DNA from: Opitutus sp. GAS368
Lineage (GTDB): Bacteria; Verrucomicrobiota; Verrucomicrobiia; Opitutales; Opitutaceae
Direction of reading: 5' to 3'
Length of the DNA: 7,752 bases
Assembly (NCBI GenBank): GCA_945862035.1
Contig: CAMAXB010000143.1
Span: 1 to 7,752, forward strand
Positions 1-5,403 of the stretch are shown piece after piece. The notes beneath the pieces are model-generated. The model saw only the letters and a program-made list of their open reading frames with translations. It did no database searches and was not told where the DNA came from. The position numbers were made by a program, and so were the translations under genes. Position 1 is the first letter of the stretch. Each line of letters begins with the position of its first letter.

Positions 1-50
1 AGCACAAACTCGAGTCGGGAGGACATCAGATCAGGGGTATGCCATGGCAT
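1..50 (-). CDS. IS481-family transposase, N-terminal fragment (runs off window)
   Basis: The reverse strand from the ATG at 50 reads MPWHTPDLMSSRLEFV before the window ends. IS481-family DDE transposases typically open in this way (MPW..., then a short stretch with RLEFV or RxEFV leading into the helix-turn-helix). The catalytic integrase core would lie outside the window, so completeness cannot be judged. The ATG is preceded by TTTGGGG and no good Shine-Dalgarno sequence. Just upstream are tandem motifs of the kind found at IS481 ends, which supports both the start and the orientation. Only 16 full codons are visible, so the call rests on a short match plus context. Confidence 0.72.
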   Translation of the reverse strand, partial: MPWHTPDLMSSRLEFV

Positions 51-57
51 CCCCAAA

Positions 58-99
58 GTGTTACCCATGTCCCCGTCAATGTGTCACCCATGTCTCCGG
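58..99. repeat. Tandem 19-bp motif at the IS end
   Basis: GTGTTACCCATGTCCCCGT (58-76) is followed after 4 bases by GTGTCACCCATGTCTCCGG (81-99). The two differ at three or four positions. They probably form the terminal repeat and an adjacent transposase-binding site of the insertion sequence. Confidence 0.7.
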
Positions 100-110
100 T
101 CCATACAGAG

Positions 111-127
111 GGCAACGCGTTCCACCT
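111..127. repeat. Half copy of the palindromic intergenic repeat
   Basis: GGCAACGCGTTCCACCT is an exact 17-nt match to the right arm of the full palindrome at 1085-1164 (there at 1146-1162). No matching left arm follows or precedes it in the visible sequence. The IS end lies only about 8 bases to its left, so the missing half may have been split off or lost when the IS landed. It sits downstream of trmO. Confidence 0.7.
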
Positions 128-184
128 CCGGCCTCCGGCCCGGCCTCAGCGAGGCTAGCTACATCAAGGCAATCCGGCCCACGG

Positions 185-1000
185 TCATTCCCCCACGGGC
201 GGCTCGCCCCACTGGGCGATGAACGCGAGTTGCACCTCGCGGTCGGGCACCTGCTCGTAGCCGGGCCGCAGCAGAAAGCGCTGCGGGTAACCCGCCTCAA
301 GCGACAGCACCGTGACCACGTGGCCGCTGACGGTGAACATGGCGCGCCAGGCGCCGCAGCCAATCGTGAATGTACCTTCTCCGCGCCGCCGGATCCGCCG
401 CGTGCGGTGGGGCGAGGGATCGCGCGACAGGAGTTCGGCGAGGCGGGGGGTGAAGTCGATCGGCCCGTGGTCGCGCAGCCAGCGCACCTGCTCCTGCGCG
501 AGCGCGCCGTATTCGATCGTGTACGCGGGTGGCTCTTTCAACCGGGCCTCCATCTCGTCGATCCAGCCCGCCTTTGCAGCGGGAAAGGCGTCGAAGGCGG
601 GGATATACGGCTTGAGGTCCAGAATCGGTGTGCCGTCGACCAGGTCGCAGGGGCCGAGCTGCAGCGTGCGGCCTTCAATGCCAAGCAGCGGGACCGCGGT
701 CAGTCCGAGCGGATTGGGCCGGTGCGGCGAGCGCGTGGCGAACACCCCGCGCCGATGGGCCGGCCCGCGGGGCGGGAGCACCATGGGCCGCCAGGCGGTG
801 TTGCGGTGGAACCATGACAGCAGCCAGACCCGGTCAAAGCCGTCGAGGTCGTGCAGTGCCTGCTCGTAGTCAAAGCCCGGGAGCAGTTCGAGTTCGTTGC
901 GCTCTTCGATGGCCGCTACGGGTTGGTGGCCGGCCTGGAACTTCACCTGCTGGCGGGTGCGGAGAAAACCGATCGGCTGGAGGTTGAGCGAGGAAGCCAC
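185..1000 (-). CDS. trmO: tRNA (adenine(37)-N6)-methyltransferase TrmO
   Basis: TrmO (YaeB/TsaA, beta-barrel SAM-binding family) methylates N6 of t6A37 in tRNA-Thr(GGU). From the GTG at 1000 the protein is 271 aa. QPIGFLRTR starts the barrel, GVFATRSPHRPNPLGLT (about residues 86-101) is the family signature, and CDLVDGTPILDLKPYIP follows at about 118-134. The C-terminal SRDPSPHRTRR matches the tRNA-binding tail of the E. coli protein. About 30 residues beyond the usual E. coli end (PGYEQVPDREV to GEPPVGE) form an extension. The open frame continues upstream to 1183 but would run through the palindromic repeat, so the GTG is preferred. It has no convincing Shine-Dalgarno sequence, so the start is uncertain. 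The gene is transcribed divergently from the methyltransferase at 1244. Function is well supported; the start is not. Confidence 0.93.
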   Translation of the reverse strand: MASSLNLQPIGFLRTRQQVKFQAGHQPVAAIEERNELELLPGFDYEQALHDLDGFDRVWLLSWFHRNTAWRPMVLPPRGPAHRRGVFATRSPHRPNPLGLTAVPLLGIEGRTLQLGPCDLVDGTPILDLKPYIPAFDAFPAAKAGWIDEMEARLKEPPAYTIEYGALAQEQVRWLRDHGPIDFTPRLAELLSRDPSPHRTRRIRRRGEGTFTIGCGAWRAMFTVSGHVVTVLSLEAGYPQRFLLRPGYEQVPDREVQLAFIAQWGEPPVGE

Positions 1001-1084
1001 CTCGCCAGTCAGCCGCAGCGGGCGCGGGAGGTCTACCCGGAAGTGGACCGCGGGTGGGCCGTCGTCGGATGGTCCTGAGAGCTT

Positions 1085-1164
1085 AAAGGTGGAGCTCGTT
1101 GCCCCAACAAGCTTGCTTGGCGCCTTCCTCAAGCCAACGCGTTGGGGCAACGCGTTCCACCTTT
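1085..1164. repeat. Palindromic intergenic repeat, complete copy (REP-like)
   Basis: The arms 1085-1108 and 1141-1164 are inverted repeats pairing at 22 of 24 positions, around a 32-base centre. The left arm opens AAAGGTGGA and ends TTGCCCCAAC. The right arm is its complement. A perfect 12-bp palindrome CCAACGCGTTGG (1134-1145) sits at the inner edge of the right arm. The element lies between the divergent trmO and methyltransferase genes, and the right arm recurs at 111-127. Size, location and partial recurrence fit a repetitive extragenic palindrome. It could also act as a hairpin in either leader transcript. Confidence 0.8.
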
Positions 1165-1243
1165 CGCAAGGGGCGGCCGGCATGGGTGCCGGGCTGCTGG
1201 TCCGGCCTTGTGCGCGGGCAATGGGCCGGGGATAGTTCGGACG

Positions 1244-1927
1244 ATGTCAGTCCTTGTTGTCTCTTCCGCAGCCGCCCCCGCGCCGATGCGCGAGATCCAT
1301 TGCGCGGAGGCGATCGCGTGGATGCGGGCTCGCGGACGGATGGAGGGAGCCTGCGCCGTCACTTCGCTACCCGACGTTTCCGAAGTCGGCCAGTCGCTGC
1401 CGGTCTGGCGGGAGTGGTTTCTTGGAGCGGTGGGTGCGACAATTGACTTGGTCCCGGATTCCAGCGCCGCACTCTTTTTTCAATCCGACATCAAGCGCGA
1501 CGGCGTCTGGATCGACAAGGGCGGGATGGTGATTCGCGCGGCCGAGGATGCCGGAGCGCGCGTGCTCTTTCACAAGATCGTCTGCCGGCGCCCGCCGGGT
1601 CAGCTCACGATGGGCCGACCGGGGTTCACGCATCTGATCGCAGTTTCGCGCGCGATGCGCTGCCCGGACGTGCTGCCGATCCCCGACATCATCACGGATG
1701 CGGGCCGCGCGCCGTGGGTGCGCGCGATGGGCATCCGGGCGGCTGCCTACGCCGTGCGCTTTGCGCGGGATCAGGTTGGCGCGCGTGTGATTGTGGATCC
1801 CTTCTGCGGCGTGGGCACGATTCCCGCCGTGGCCAATGCCCTTGGGCTCGACGCCGTTGGCGTGGAACTCGCGCGCAAGCGAGCGGAGCAGTCACGGTTG
1901 TTGAACGTGGCGCCGGCGGAACTCTGA
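1244..1927 (+). CDS. SAM-dependent methyltransferase with permuted motif order
   Basis: The protein is 227 aa from the ATG at 1244 (MSVLVVSSAAAPAPMREIHC). An earlier ATG at 1142 is in frame but lies inside the palindromic repeat. The SAM-binding loop DPFCGVGTIPAVANALG with the acidic strand end DAVGVEL sits near the C-terminus (about residues 185-207). The motif expected at the catalytic position, CAVTSLPDVSEVG, is near residue 37, where DNA N4/N6 methylases carry DPPY. A helix rich in Ala (GIRAAAYAVRFA) precedes the SAM loop like motif X. This order (IV, then X, then I) matches beta-class amino-methyltransferases, but the DPPY motif is replaced by TSLPD and there is no clear target-recognition domain. 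A DNA, RNA or other substrate cannot be chosen from sequence. Divergence from trmO makes an RNA target an appealing but untested idea. No strong Shine-Dalgarno sequence is seen; GGGG lies 12 bases before the start. Confidence 0.85.
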   Translation: MSVLVVSSAAAPAPMREIHCAEAIAWMRARGRMEGACAVTSLPDVSEVGQSLPVWREWFLGAVGATIDLVPDSSAALFFQSDIKRDGVWIDKGGMVIRAAEDAGARVLFHKIVCRRPPGQLTMGRPGFTHLIAVSRAMRCPDVLPIPDIITDAGRAPWVRAMGIRAAAYAVRFARDQVGARVIVDPFCGVGTIPAVANALGLDAVGVELARKRAEQSRLLNVAPAEL

Positions 1928-2022
1928 TCCCCGCCCTTAGGCAGGCGTCGGTCTGGTCGCTCGCCCTCTTGCGGGTCCGGGCAAGGTGCCGGCCAGCAGG
2001 GAGAGGAACCCGTTCCTTGCGA

Positions 2023-2191
2023 GGCCACGGGATTGATCTCCTGATTGCGCTCCCACCAGCGACCCTTCAGCCACGCGGCCGGCGCGGTCTGGCCGCTGGG
2101 TAGCATCACGCGATAGGTTCCCGGAGCCGGGGAAGCCGATGATGCTCTGTCAGAGATTGGACGCGTCGCCTGCGGGCACGAAGAGGAAGTT
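2023..2191 (-). pseudogene. Possible remnant of an unidentified secreted-type protein gene
   Basis: Two minus-strand stretches read like real protein but in different frames. NFLFVPAGDASNL (2191-2153) ends at a TGA at 2152-2150. About 30 bases on, in another frame, is GTYRVMLPSGQTAPAAWLKG, followed by RWWERNQEINPVA (down to 2023). Together they resemble one continuous C-terminal region interrupted by a frameshift and a stop. I do not recognise the family. The reading beyond NPVA continues into the methyltransferase 3' end and looks non-coding. It could be chance in GC-rich DNA. Confidence 0.3.
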
Positions 2192-2312
2192 GGGACCCGC
2201 TTGGCGGTTGCGACCGCTTGGTTGTTTCTCACCGGCCTGCGTAGGTTCCGCTGGTAGATCGGCCTGACGCGCTGGCAAAAAGGGCGTATTTTCGAGCAAA
2301 CGGTGCGCAGCG

Positions 2313-2333
2313 AAGGAGGTGCAGATGGGCTAG
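2313..2333 (+). promoter_or_regulatory. Strong Shine-Dalgarno with a two-codon upstream frame (ATG GGC TAG)
   Basis: AAGGAGGT (2313-2320) is a near-perfect anti-16S match. It is spaced 5 bases from an ATG at 2325 that reads Met-Gly-stop (TAG at 2331-2333). The start of the DksA-like gene follows 9 bases later in the same frame (2343), too far (23 bases) from the Shine-Dalgarno for direct use. Either initiation at 2325 is followed by reinitiation at 2343, or an in-frame TAG has cut off the original N-terminus. Confidence 0.6.
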
Positions 2334-2342
2334 ACTGCGGTC

Positions 2343-2705
2343 ATGGCATCTCGCACCCGCGCACCGATTTCACCGGCCGCGGAATCGGCAACTCAGGCTC
2401 AGCTCGGGGAAACGCGCTGGGCGAGGCACCGCGAGGCCCTTCTGGCCGCCCGTGATCGGCTGCAGCTCGCACTGCGCCAAGGGGACTCGAGTCAGCAAGC
2501 GGCGGACGCGCTACGCGACCAGCCCGTGGCGCCGGTCCCGGCTCAGCCTGCGCTGGATCCGCTGGACGGCGACCGGGGTCTCCTGATCGACGTCGAGGCC
2601 GCGCTCAAGCGCCTCGAGCAGGGAACCTACGGACGCTGCGTGGCCACCGGCCGCCCGATCGCAGAGGAGCGACTGCGCCTGTTCCCCTGGGTCCGCAACG
2701 CCTGA
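2343..2705 (+). CDS. DksA/TraR-family protein with a degenerate, truncated zinc finger
   Basis: The protein is 120 aa. It has a helical, Gln- and Ala-rich N-terminal half (about residues 20-60), a Pro-rich linker (61-72), a second helix (LIDVEAALKRLEQ, about 81-93) and then GTYGRCVATGRPIAEERLRL. This last part is the DksA/TraR signature, normally GTYGxCxxCGxxIxxxRL. Only Cys99 of the four zinc ligands remains: the second position is Thr102, and the protein ends at FPWVRNA, exactly where the second Cys pair would be. Zinc-less relatives with C-x-x-T-G exist in several phyla, and they usually keep a further tail. Family members bind the RNA polymerase secondary channel and alter promoter opening. 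Whether this one does so is unknown. It stands alone on its strand, and its start region is unusual (see the mini-frame at 2325). Confidence 0.82.
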   Translation: MASRTRAPISPAAESATQAQLGETRWARHREALLAARDRLQLALRQGDSSQQAADALRDQPVAPVPAQPALDPLDGDRGLLIDVEAALKRLEQGTYGRCVATGRPIAEERLRLFPWVRNA

Positions 2706-2721
2706 GACGGGGATGCGTTGG

Positions 2722-2742
2722 CCGAGGCCCGCATGAGCTCGG
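2722..2742. terminator. Weak hairpin after the DksA-like gene
   Basis: CCGAG (2722-2726) and CTCGG (2738-2742) can pair over an 11-base loop, and GCCC/GGGC offers an alternative stem. It lies 17 bases past the stop. No T-tract follows (CTTGTCGTAATTA), so intrinsic termination is doubtful. Confidence 0.25.
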
Positions 2743-2767
2743 GCTTGTCGTAATTAAACGGCAGAAA

Positions 2768-2781
2768 TCTGACCGGTCAGA
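2768..2781. promoter_or_regulatory. 14-bp perfect palindrome, candidate operator upstream of the sulfatase
   Basis: TCTGACCGGTCAGA is perfectly self-complementary and lies 108 bases before the sulfatase ATG in a relatively AT-rich stretch. Symmetric sites of this size suit dimeric regulators such as the TetR family. No regulator gene lies next to it, so the binder is unknown. Confidence 0.45.
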
Positions 2782-2833
2782 CTGAGCATGAATAGCCTGA
2801 TTTTATCCTCATTGTCCGGCCTAAACTGCCGTC

Positions 2834-2862
2834 TTGGCAGGCAAGCTTTCGGAGAATTAACT
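2834..2862 (+). promoter_or_regulatory. Candidate sigma-70-type promoter of the sulfatase
   Basis: TTGGCA (2834-2839, five of six to the -35 consensus) is followed after 17 bases by TTAACT (2857-2862, three of six to the -10 consensus). A transcript would start about 20 bases before the ATG at 2889. The -35 box overlaps the right arm of a small hairpin (CTGCC 2826-2830, GGCAG 2836-2840). Confidence 0.3.
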
Positions 2863-2888
2863 TCCGCGTCTCAAGTTACCTACCCCGA

Positions 2889-4349
2889 ATGAGCAGTCTA
2901 ACCCCTGATCCCATGATCTTCCGTCGTCTCTCCCGTTTGCTTCAAATCCTGGCGTTGGCCGGATCGGCCACTCTCGCCTGCACGGTGGCGCGGGGTGCCC
3001 AAACCGCTCCGGGGGCTACGCCCCGGCCGAACATCGTCTTCGTCCTGCTGGATGACGTGCGCTTTGACGATGTGATTAACCATCCTTTCGCGAAACTGCC
3101 GAACTTCCAGCGTCTCGTGGATGAGGGCGCTTCCTTCCAGCGCATGTTCACCTCCGCGCCGCTCTGCTCGCCGAGCCGGGCCGTGATCATGACCGGCCAG
3201 TATCCGCACCGCAACGGCATCACCGACAACAGCGAGCGGGCCGAGCAGAGCCATCGCATTGTCACCTTCCCCAAACTGCTCCGCGATGCGGGCTACCGTA
3301 CCGGCTTCTTCGGCAAGTGGCACATGAGTGCGACGGACGACACCGCGCGCCCCGGCCTCGATCGCTGGGTGAGCTTTGTGGGTCAGGGCATGTATTTTAA
3401 CGCCGACCTGAACGTCGACGGCCAGCCGGTGAAGAGCCAGGGCTATATCACGGATATCCTGACCGACTATGCGGTGTCGTTCATCGAATCGGCGCCGGCG
3501 GACCGGCCCTTCCTCGCCTTCATCGCGCAGAAGGCCTCGCATCCCGAGATCCACCCGAACCGTGTGCGCTCCTTCCCGGCGGCGCCCGGGGACGAGAAAC
3601 TCTATGAAAACGACACCGTGCCCCACGGCCCGAACTGGCGGGCGCCGTTGACCGGCAAGCCCGCGCTGGCCCGCAAGGTGGAGCACGACGACCCGCGCAG
3701 CCCGGTCGGCGGCCTGCCGGATGCCGTGGTGAAGGACCGCCTGCGCATGCTCAGCGCGGTAGATCGCAGCCTGGGGCGCCTGTTTGCGGTCCTCACCGGC
3801 AAGGGCGTGCTCGACAACACGATCTTCGTGCTCACCAGCGATCAGGGCTTTTTCTACGGCGAGTTCGGCTTGGCGCAGGAACGCCGCCTCGCCTATGAGC
3901 CCAGCATCCGGATCCCGCTGATCGTGCGCTACCCCAAGGTCGCTCCTGCGGGGGCCAAACCGCAGTCCCTCGCCAGCAATGTCGACATCGCCCCCACGCT
4001 GCTCGAACTGGCCGGAGCCCCGGCTCCCTCCAATCTCCAAGGCCGGTCGCTCGTGCGCGCCTTTGCCGACGGTTCCGCCCGCATTCGGAACGAATTTCTG
4101 ATCGAATACTATTCCGATACGGAGTTCATGCGCCTGCAGGGCATGGGCTACCACGCCTTGCGGACCGACCGCTACAAGTTCATCCGCTACAAGGAACTCA
4201 CGGGCATGGATGAACTCTACGACTTGGAGAAGGATCCGCACGAACTCGACAATCTCCTGCCGGACCGCGCCCCGCCGGGAATCATCGAGGACCTGTCGGC
4301 CCGCCTTGAGACAATGCTGACGGCGAACGCTCCGGGATCGGTCCAGTAG
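2889..4349 (+). CDS. Secreted Cys-type sulfatase (S1 family)
   Basis: The protein is 486 aa and hydrolyses a sulfate ester after conversion of Cys93 to formylglycine. PNIVFVLLDDVRFD (48-61) supplies metal ligands Asp55 and Asp56. PLCSPSRAVIMTG (91-103) is the CxPSR activation site with Arg97. GKWHM (142-146) gives Lys143 and His145, KASHPE gives His218, and TSDQG (316-320) gives Asp318 and Gln319. The C-terminal subdomain (HALRTDRYKFIRYKEL, ELYDLEKDPHELDNL) is typical of the glycan 6-O-sulfatase-like branch, but the substrate is not determined. A signal peptide begins at Met9 (MIFRRLSRLLQILALAGS) and ends near residues 34-37, so export to the periplasm is likely. Met9 (2913) may be the true start; neither Met has a Shine-Dalgarno sequence. 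GEFGL (324-328) has Phe where relatives usually have His. No maturase or other sulfatase lies in the window. Confidence 0.93.
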   Translation: MSSLTPDPMIFRRLSRLLQILALAGSATLACTVARGAQTAPGATPRPNIVFVLLDDVRFDDVINHPFAKLPNFQRLVDEGASFQRMFTSAPLCSPSRAVIMTGQYPHRNGITDNSERAEQSHRIVTFPKLLRDAGYRTGFFGKWHMSATDDTARPGLDRWVSFVGQGMYFNADLNVDGQPVKSQGYITDILTDYAVSFIESAPADRPFLAFIAQKASHPEIHPNRVRSFPAAPGDEKLYENDTVPHGPNWRAPLTGKPALARKVEHDDPRSPVGGLPDAVVKDRLRMLSAVDRSLGRLFAVLTGKGVLDNTIFVLTSDQGFFYGEFGLAQERRLAYEPSIRIPLIVRYPKVAPAGAKPQSLASNVDIAPTLLELAGAPAPSNLQGRSLVRAFADGSARIRNEFLIEYYSDTEFMRLQGMGYHALRTDRYKFIRYKELTGMDELYDLEKDPHELDNLLPDRAPPGIIEDLSARLETMLTANAPGSVQ

Positions 4350-4367
4350 GGGATCGCACCCTCGCGC

Positions 4368-4391
4368 CCGACCCGAGATGATCGGGGTCGG
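4368..4391. terminator. Hairpin between convergent sulfatase and higA (1)
   Basis: CCGACCCGA (4368-4376) pairs with TCGGGGTCGG (4382-4391) with one bulged base. It starts 19 bases after the sulfatase stop. It lacks a T-tract but could stop transcripts with the two hairpins that follow. Confidence 0.4.
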
Positions 4392-4393
4392 TC

Positions 4394-4407
4394 GCCTCGA
4401 GCGAGGC
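4394..4407. terminator. Hairpin between convergent sulfatase and higA (2)
   Basis: GCCTCG (4394-4399) and CGAGGC (4402-4407) are perfect 6-base complements separated by two bases. As an RNA stem, one or two pairs would open to form a loop. It is 2 bases from the preceding hairpin. Confidence 0.3.
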
Positions 4408-4438
4408 TGCCTCCTCTCGAGCGGTCTCACCTGCGGAG

Positions 4439-4452
4439 CCGGGCGTACCCGG
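4439..4452. terminator. Hairpin between convergent sulfatase and higA (3)
   Basis: CCGGG (4439-4443), loop CGTA, CCCGG (4448-4452). It is the third stem in the 168-base gap between two convergent genes and is symmetric, so it could serve either strand. No T-tract is present. Confidence 0.3.
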
Positions 4453-4517
4453 GCAAGAATCTCGCTGGCGTGATTGGATGCTCACCATCAGCGGCCTGAA
4501 CCCACCGAGGGCGCGGC

Positions 4518-4817
4518 TCAGGCGACCTTGGCCAACTCCGCCGCCGGACGTATCTTCGCCGTCAGTCTCCTGTGCTTCTTGGCCAAGGCCCGGAAGTCGC
4601 AGTCAACTTGGAGGCCATGCCAGAATTGAGGCGTTTGACCGAAGAACGCGCCAAAACGGATGGACATGGACGGCGTGATGGCTCGCTTGCCGAGCACGAT
4701 CTCGTTGATGGCACGCGGAGGCACTCCGATCGCCCGGGCCATCGCGTTCTGCGAAATGCCCATCGGCTTCAGGTAGTCCTCCAAGAGGATCTCTCCGGGG
4801 GTGATTGACGTAGGCAT
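4518..4817 (-). CDS. higA: HigA-family antitoxin (XRE helix-turn-helix)
   Basis: The protein is 99 aa. TPGEILLEDYLKPMGISQNA is the usual HigA opening, followed by the DNA-binding helices around residues 20-45 (AMARAIGVPPRAINEIVLGK) and RAITPSMSIRFGAFFGQTPQ and FWHGLQ, all typical of this family. HigA neutralises the HigB mRNA interferase and represses the operon. The order is toxin first, then antitoxin, as is normal for higBA: higB ends 30 bases upstream. The ATG at 4817 has no Shine-Dalgarno sequence (…TTATAGCC ATG), which points to translational coupling or a weak start. The C-terminal stretch after FWHGLQ (about 30 residues, Lys- and Ala-rich) is somewhat longer than in many homologues. 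Confidence 0.94.
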   Translation of the reverse strand: MPTSITPGEILLEDYLKPMGISQNAMARAIGVPPRAINEIVLGKRAITPSMSIRFGAFFGQTPQFWHGLQVDCDFRALAKKHRRLTAKIRPAAELAKVA

Positions 4818-4821
4818 GGCT

Positions 4822-4838
4822 ATAACGTAACGCGTTAT
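4822..4838. promoter_or_regulatory. Inverted repeat between higB and higA
   Basis: ATAACG (4822-4827) and CGTTAT (4833-4838) are complementary, and TAACGCGTTA (4828-4837) is a perfect overlapping palindrome. The site fills most of the 30-base gap just before the higA start. It may be an internal operator or an RNA hairpin that limits antitoxin translation. HigA operators usually lie upstream of higB, so its role is uncertain. Confidence 0.4.
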
Positions 4839-4847
4839 GGGTCCGGA

Positions 4848-5126
4848 TCAATGGTAATCGACGATCGCGACGTCGTGCGGCCCTGAGTCGGACCAGCGAA
4901 AGAGAATGCGCCATTGGGCATTGATTCGAATCGAGTGAAGCCCCGCCCGATTTCCTCTGAGCGCCTCCAGCCGGTTTCCGGGTGGTACGGCCAGATCTCC
5001 CAGGCAGCCAGCGCGGTTAAGTTGGATCAACTGACGCAGCGAAACCCGGGCGATGGACGAAAAGCGGCGATTTCGTTCCGTCCGGAAAAGTTCCGCGGTG
5101 TCTGCATCGGTAAAGGATTGAATCAT
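4848..5126 (-). CDS. higB: HigB-family toxin (RelE/ParE-like, ribosome-dependent mRNA interferase)
   Basis: The protein is 92 aa, the usual length. MIQSFTDADTAELFRTERNR opens the family fold. Next come LRQLIQLNRAGCLGDLAVPP and GNRLEALRGNRAGLHSIRIN, followed by AQWRILFRWSDSGPHDVAIV, ending in DYH. This is the classic HigB signature, with the basic and aromatic residues of the RNA-binding face. The toxin is expected to cut mRNA on the ribosome when HigA is lost. The ATG at 5126 has a good Shine-Dalgarno sequence (GGAGAA, 7 bases upstream), unlike higA. Nothing in the frame suggests inactivation. Confidence 0.94.
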   Translation of the reverse strand: MIQSFTDADTAELFRTERNRRFSSIARVSLRQLIQLNRAGCLGDLAVPPGNRLEALRGNRAGLHSIRINAQWRILFRWSDSGPHDVAIVDYH

Positions 5127-5403
5127 GCGTCGTTCTCCGGCCTCTGGAAAGGGAGGGGACCGCCAGGTTCTTGTGCGCTTTCCGCGTTTTCCACGAACCC
5201 AACAATCCCCTGTTTTCCTGTAGGTCTCCTTTGTTCCGGCTGAGACCGGCGGTTCCCGAGAGGTCAGGAAGATAAGAGGGAGCTGATCTGCCGAAGTCGG
5301 CGAGGGACAGCAAGCTGGAGGGGCTGAGGATACGAGCGGAGTCTGTTTGCAAAGAGGGACGCCCGCAGGCTCGACCCTGTTTGATGAAGACCGGCCGACG
5401 GAT
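5127..5403. other. Upstream region of higBA without a recognisable gene
   Basis: This stretch should hold the higBA promoter on the minus strand. I see only weak candidates: TTGTTG near 5204 with no good -10 box. GGTTC (5166-5170) and GAACC (5195-5199) form a spaced inverted repeat around the tandem CGCTTTCC and GCGTTTTCC, which might be the HigA operator. The rest, up to the end of the degraded sugar locus, shows no coherent protein in any frame. Confidence 0.45.

Larger units (their letters stand above)
1..103 (-). mobile_element. End of an IS481-family insertion sequence
   Basis: This is the transposase 5' end together with its upstream terminal region. Reading on the minus strand, the outer end probably begins TGGACCGGAGACATGGGTGAC near 103, followed by a second, similar GGGGACATGGGTAACAC block and then the transposase ATG. 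Terminal sequences built from repeated GACATGGGT(A/G)ACAC blocks are familiar from IS481-type elements. The exact outer boundary is inferred, because the other end and the target duplication are outside the window. A 12-bp palindrome (ATGCCATGGCAT, 39-50) covers the start codon. Confidence 0.62.
1928..2342. other. Intergenic region without an intact gene
   Basis: These 415 bases separate the methyltransferase from the DksA-like gene. No clear terminator with a T-tract follows the methyltransferase stop. The only coherent signal is a possible decayed minus-strand gene (2023-2191, listed separately). The last 30 bases carry the leader of the DksA-like gene with its strong Shine-Dalgarno sequence. 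Open frames crossing the rest have no recognisable protein content. Confidence 0.6.

Noticed and set aside
44..869. Long plus-strand open frames opposite trmO
   Set aside because: They are antisense to the recognised TrmO motifs, start in the IS end or inside trmO, and give low-complexity Arg/Ala/Gly-rich products.
1142..1243. Upstream ATG giving the methyltransferase 34 extra residues
   Set aside because: This start lies in the arm of the palindromic repeat, has no ribosome-binding site, and the added residues resemble no methyltransferase N-terminus.
2898..4430. A 510-codon open frame on the minus strand, antisense to the sulfatase
   Set aside because: It lies opposite a clear sulfatase with all catalytic motifs. 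Its product is Arg/Gly/Val-rich with no family signature, as expected for the shadow frame of GC-rich DNA.
5017..5352. Minus-strand 111-codon frame overlapping higB
   Set aside because: It overlaps the higB N-terminal region out of frame and shows no recognisable domain.
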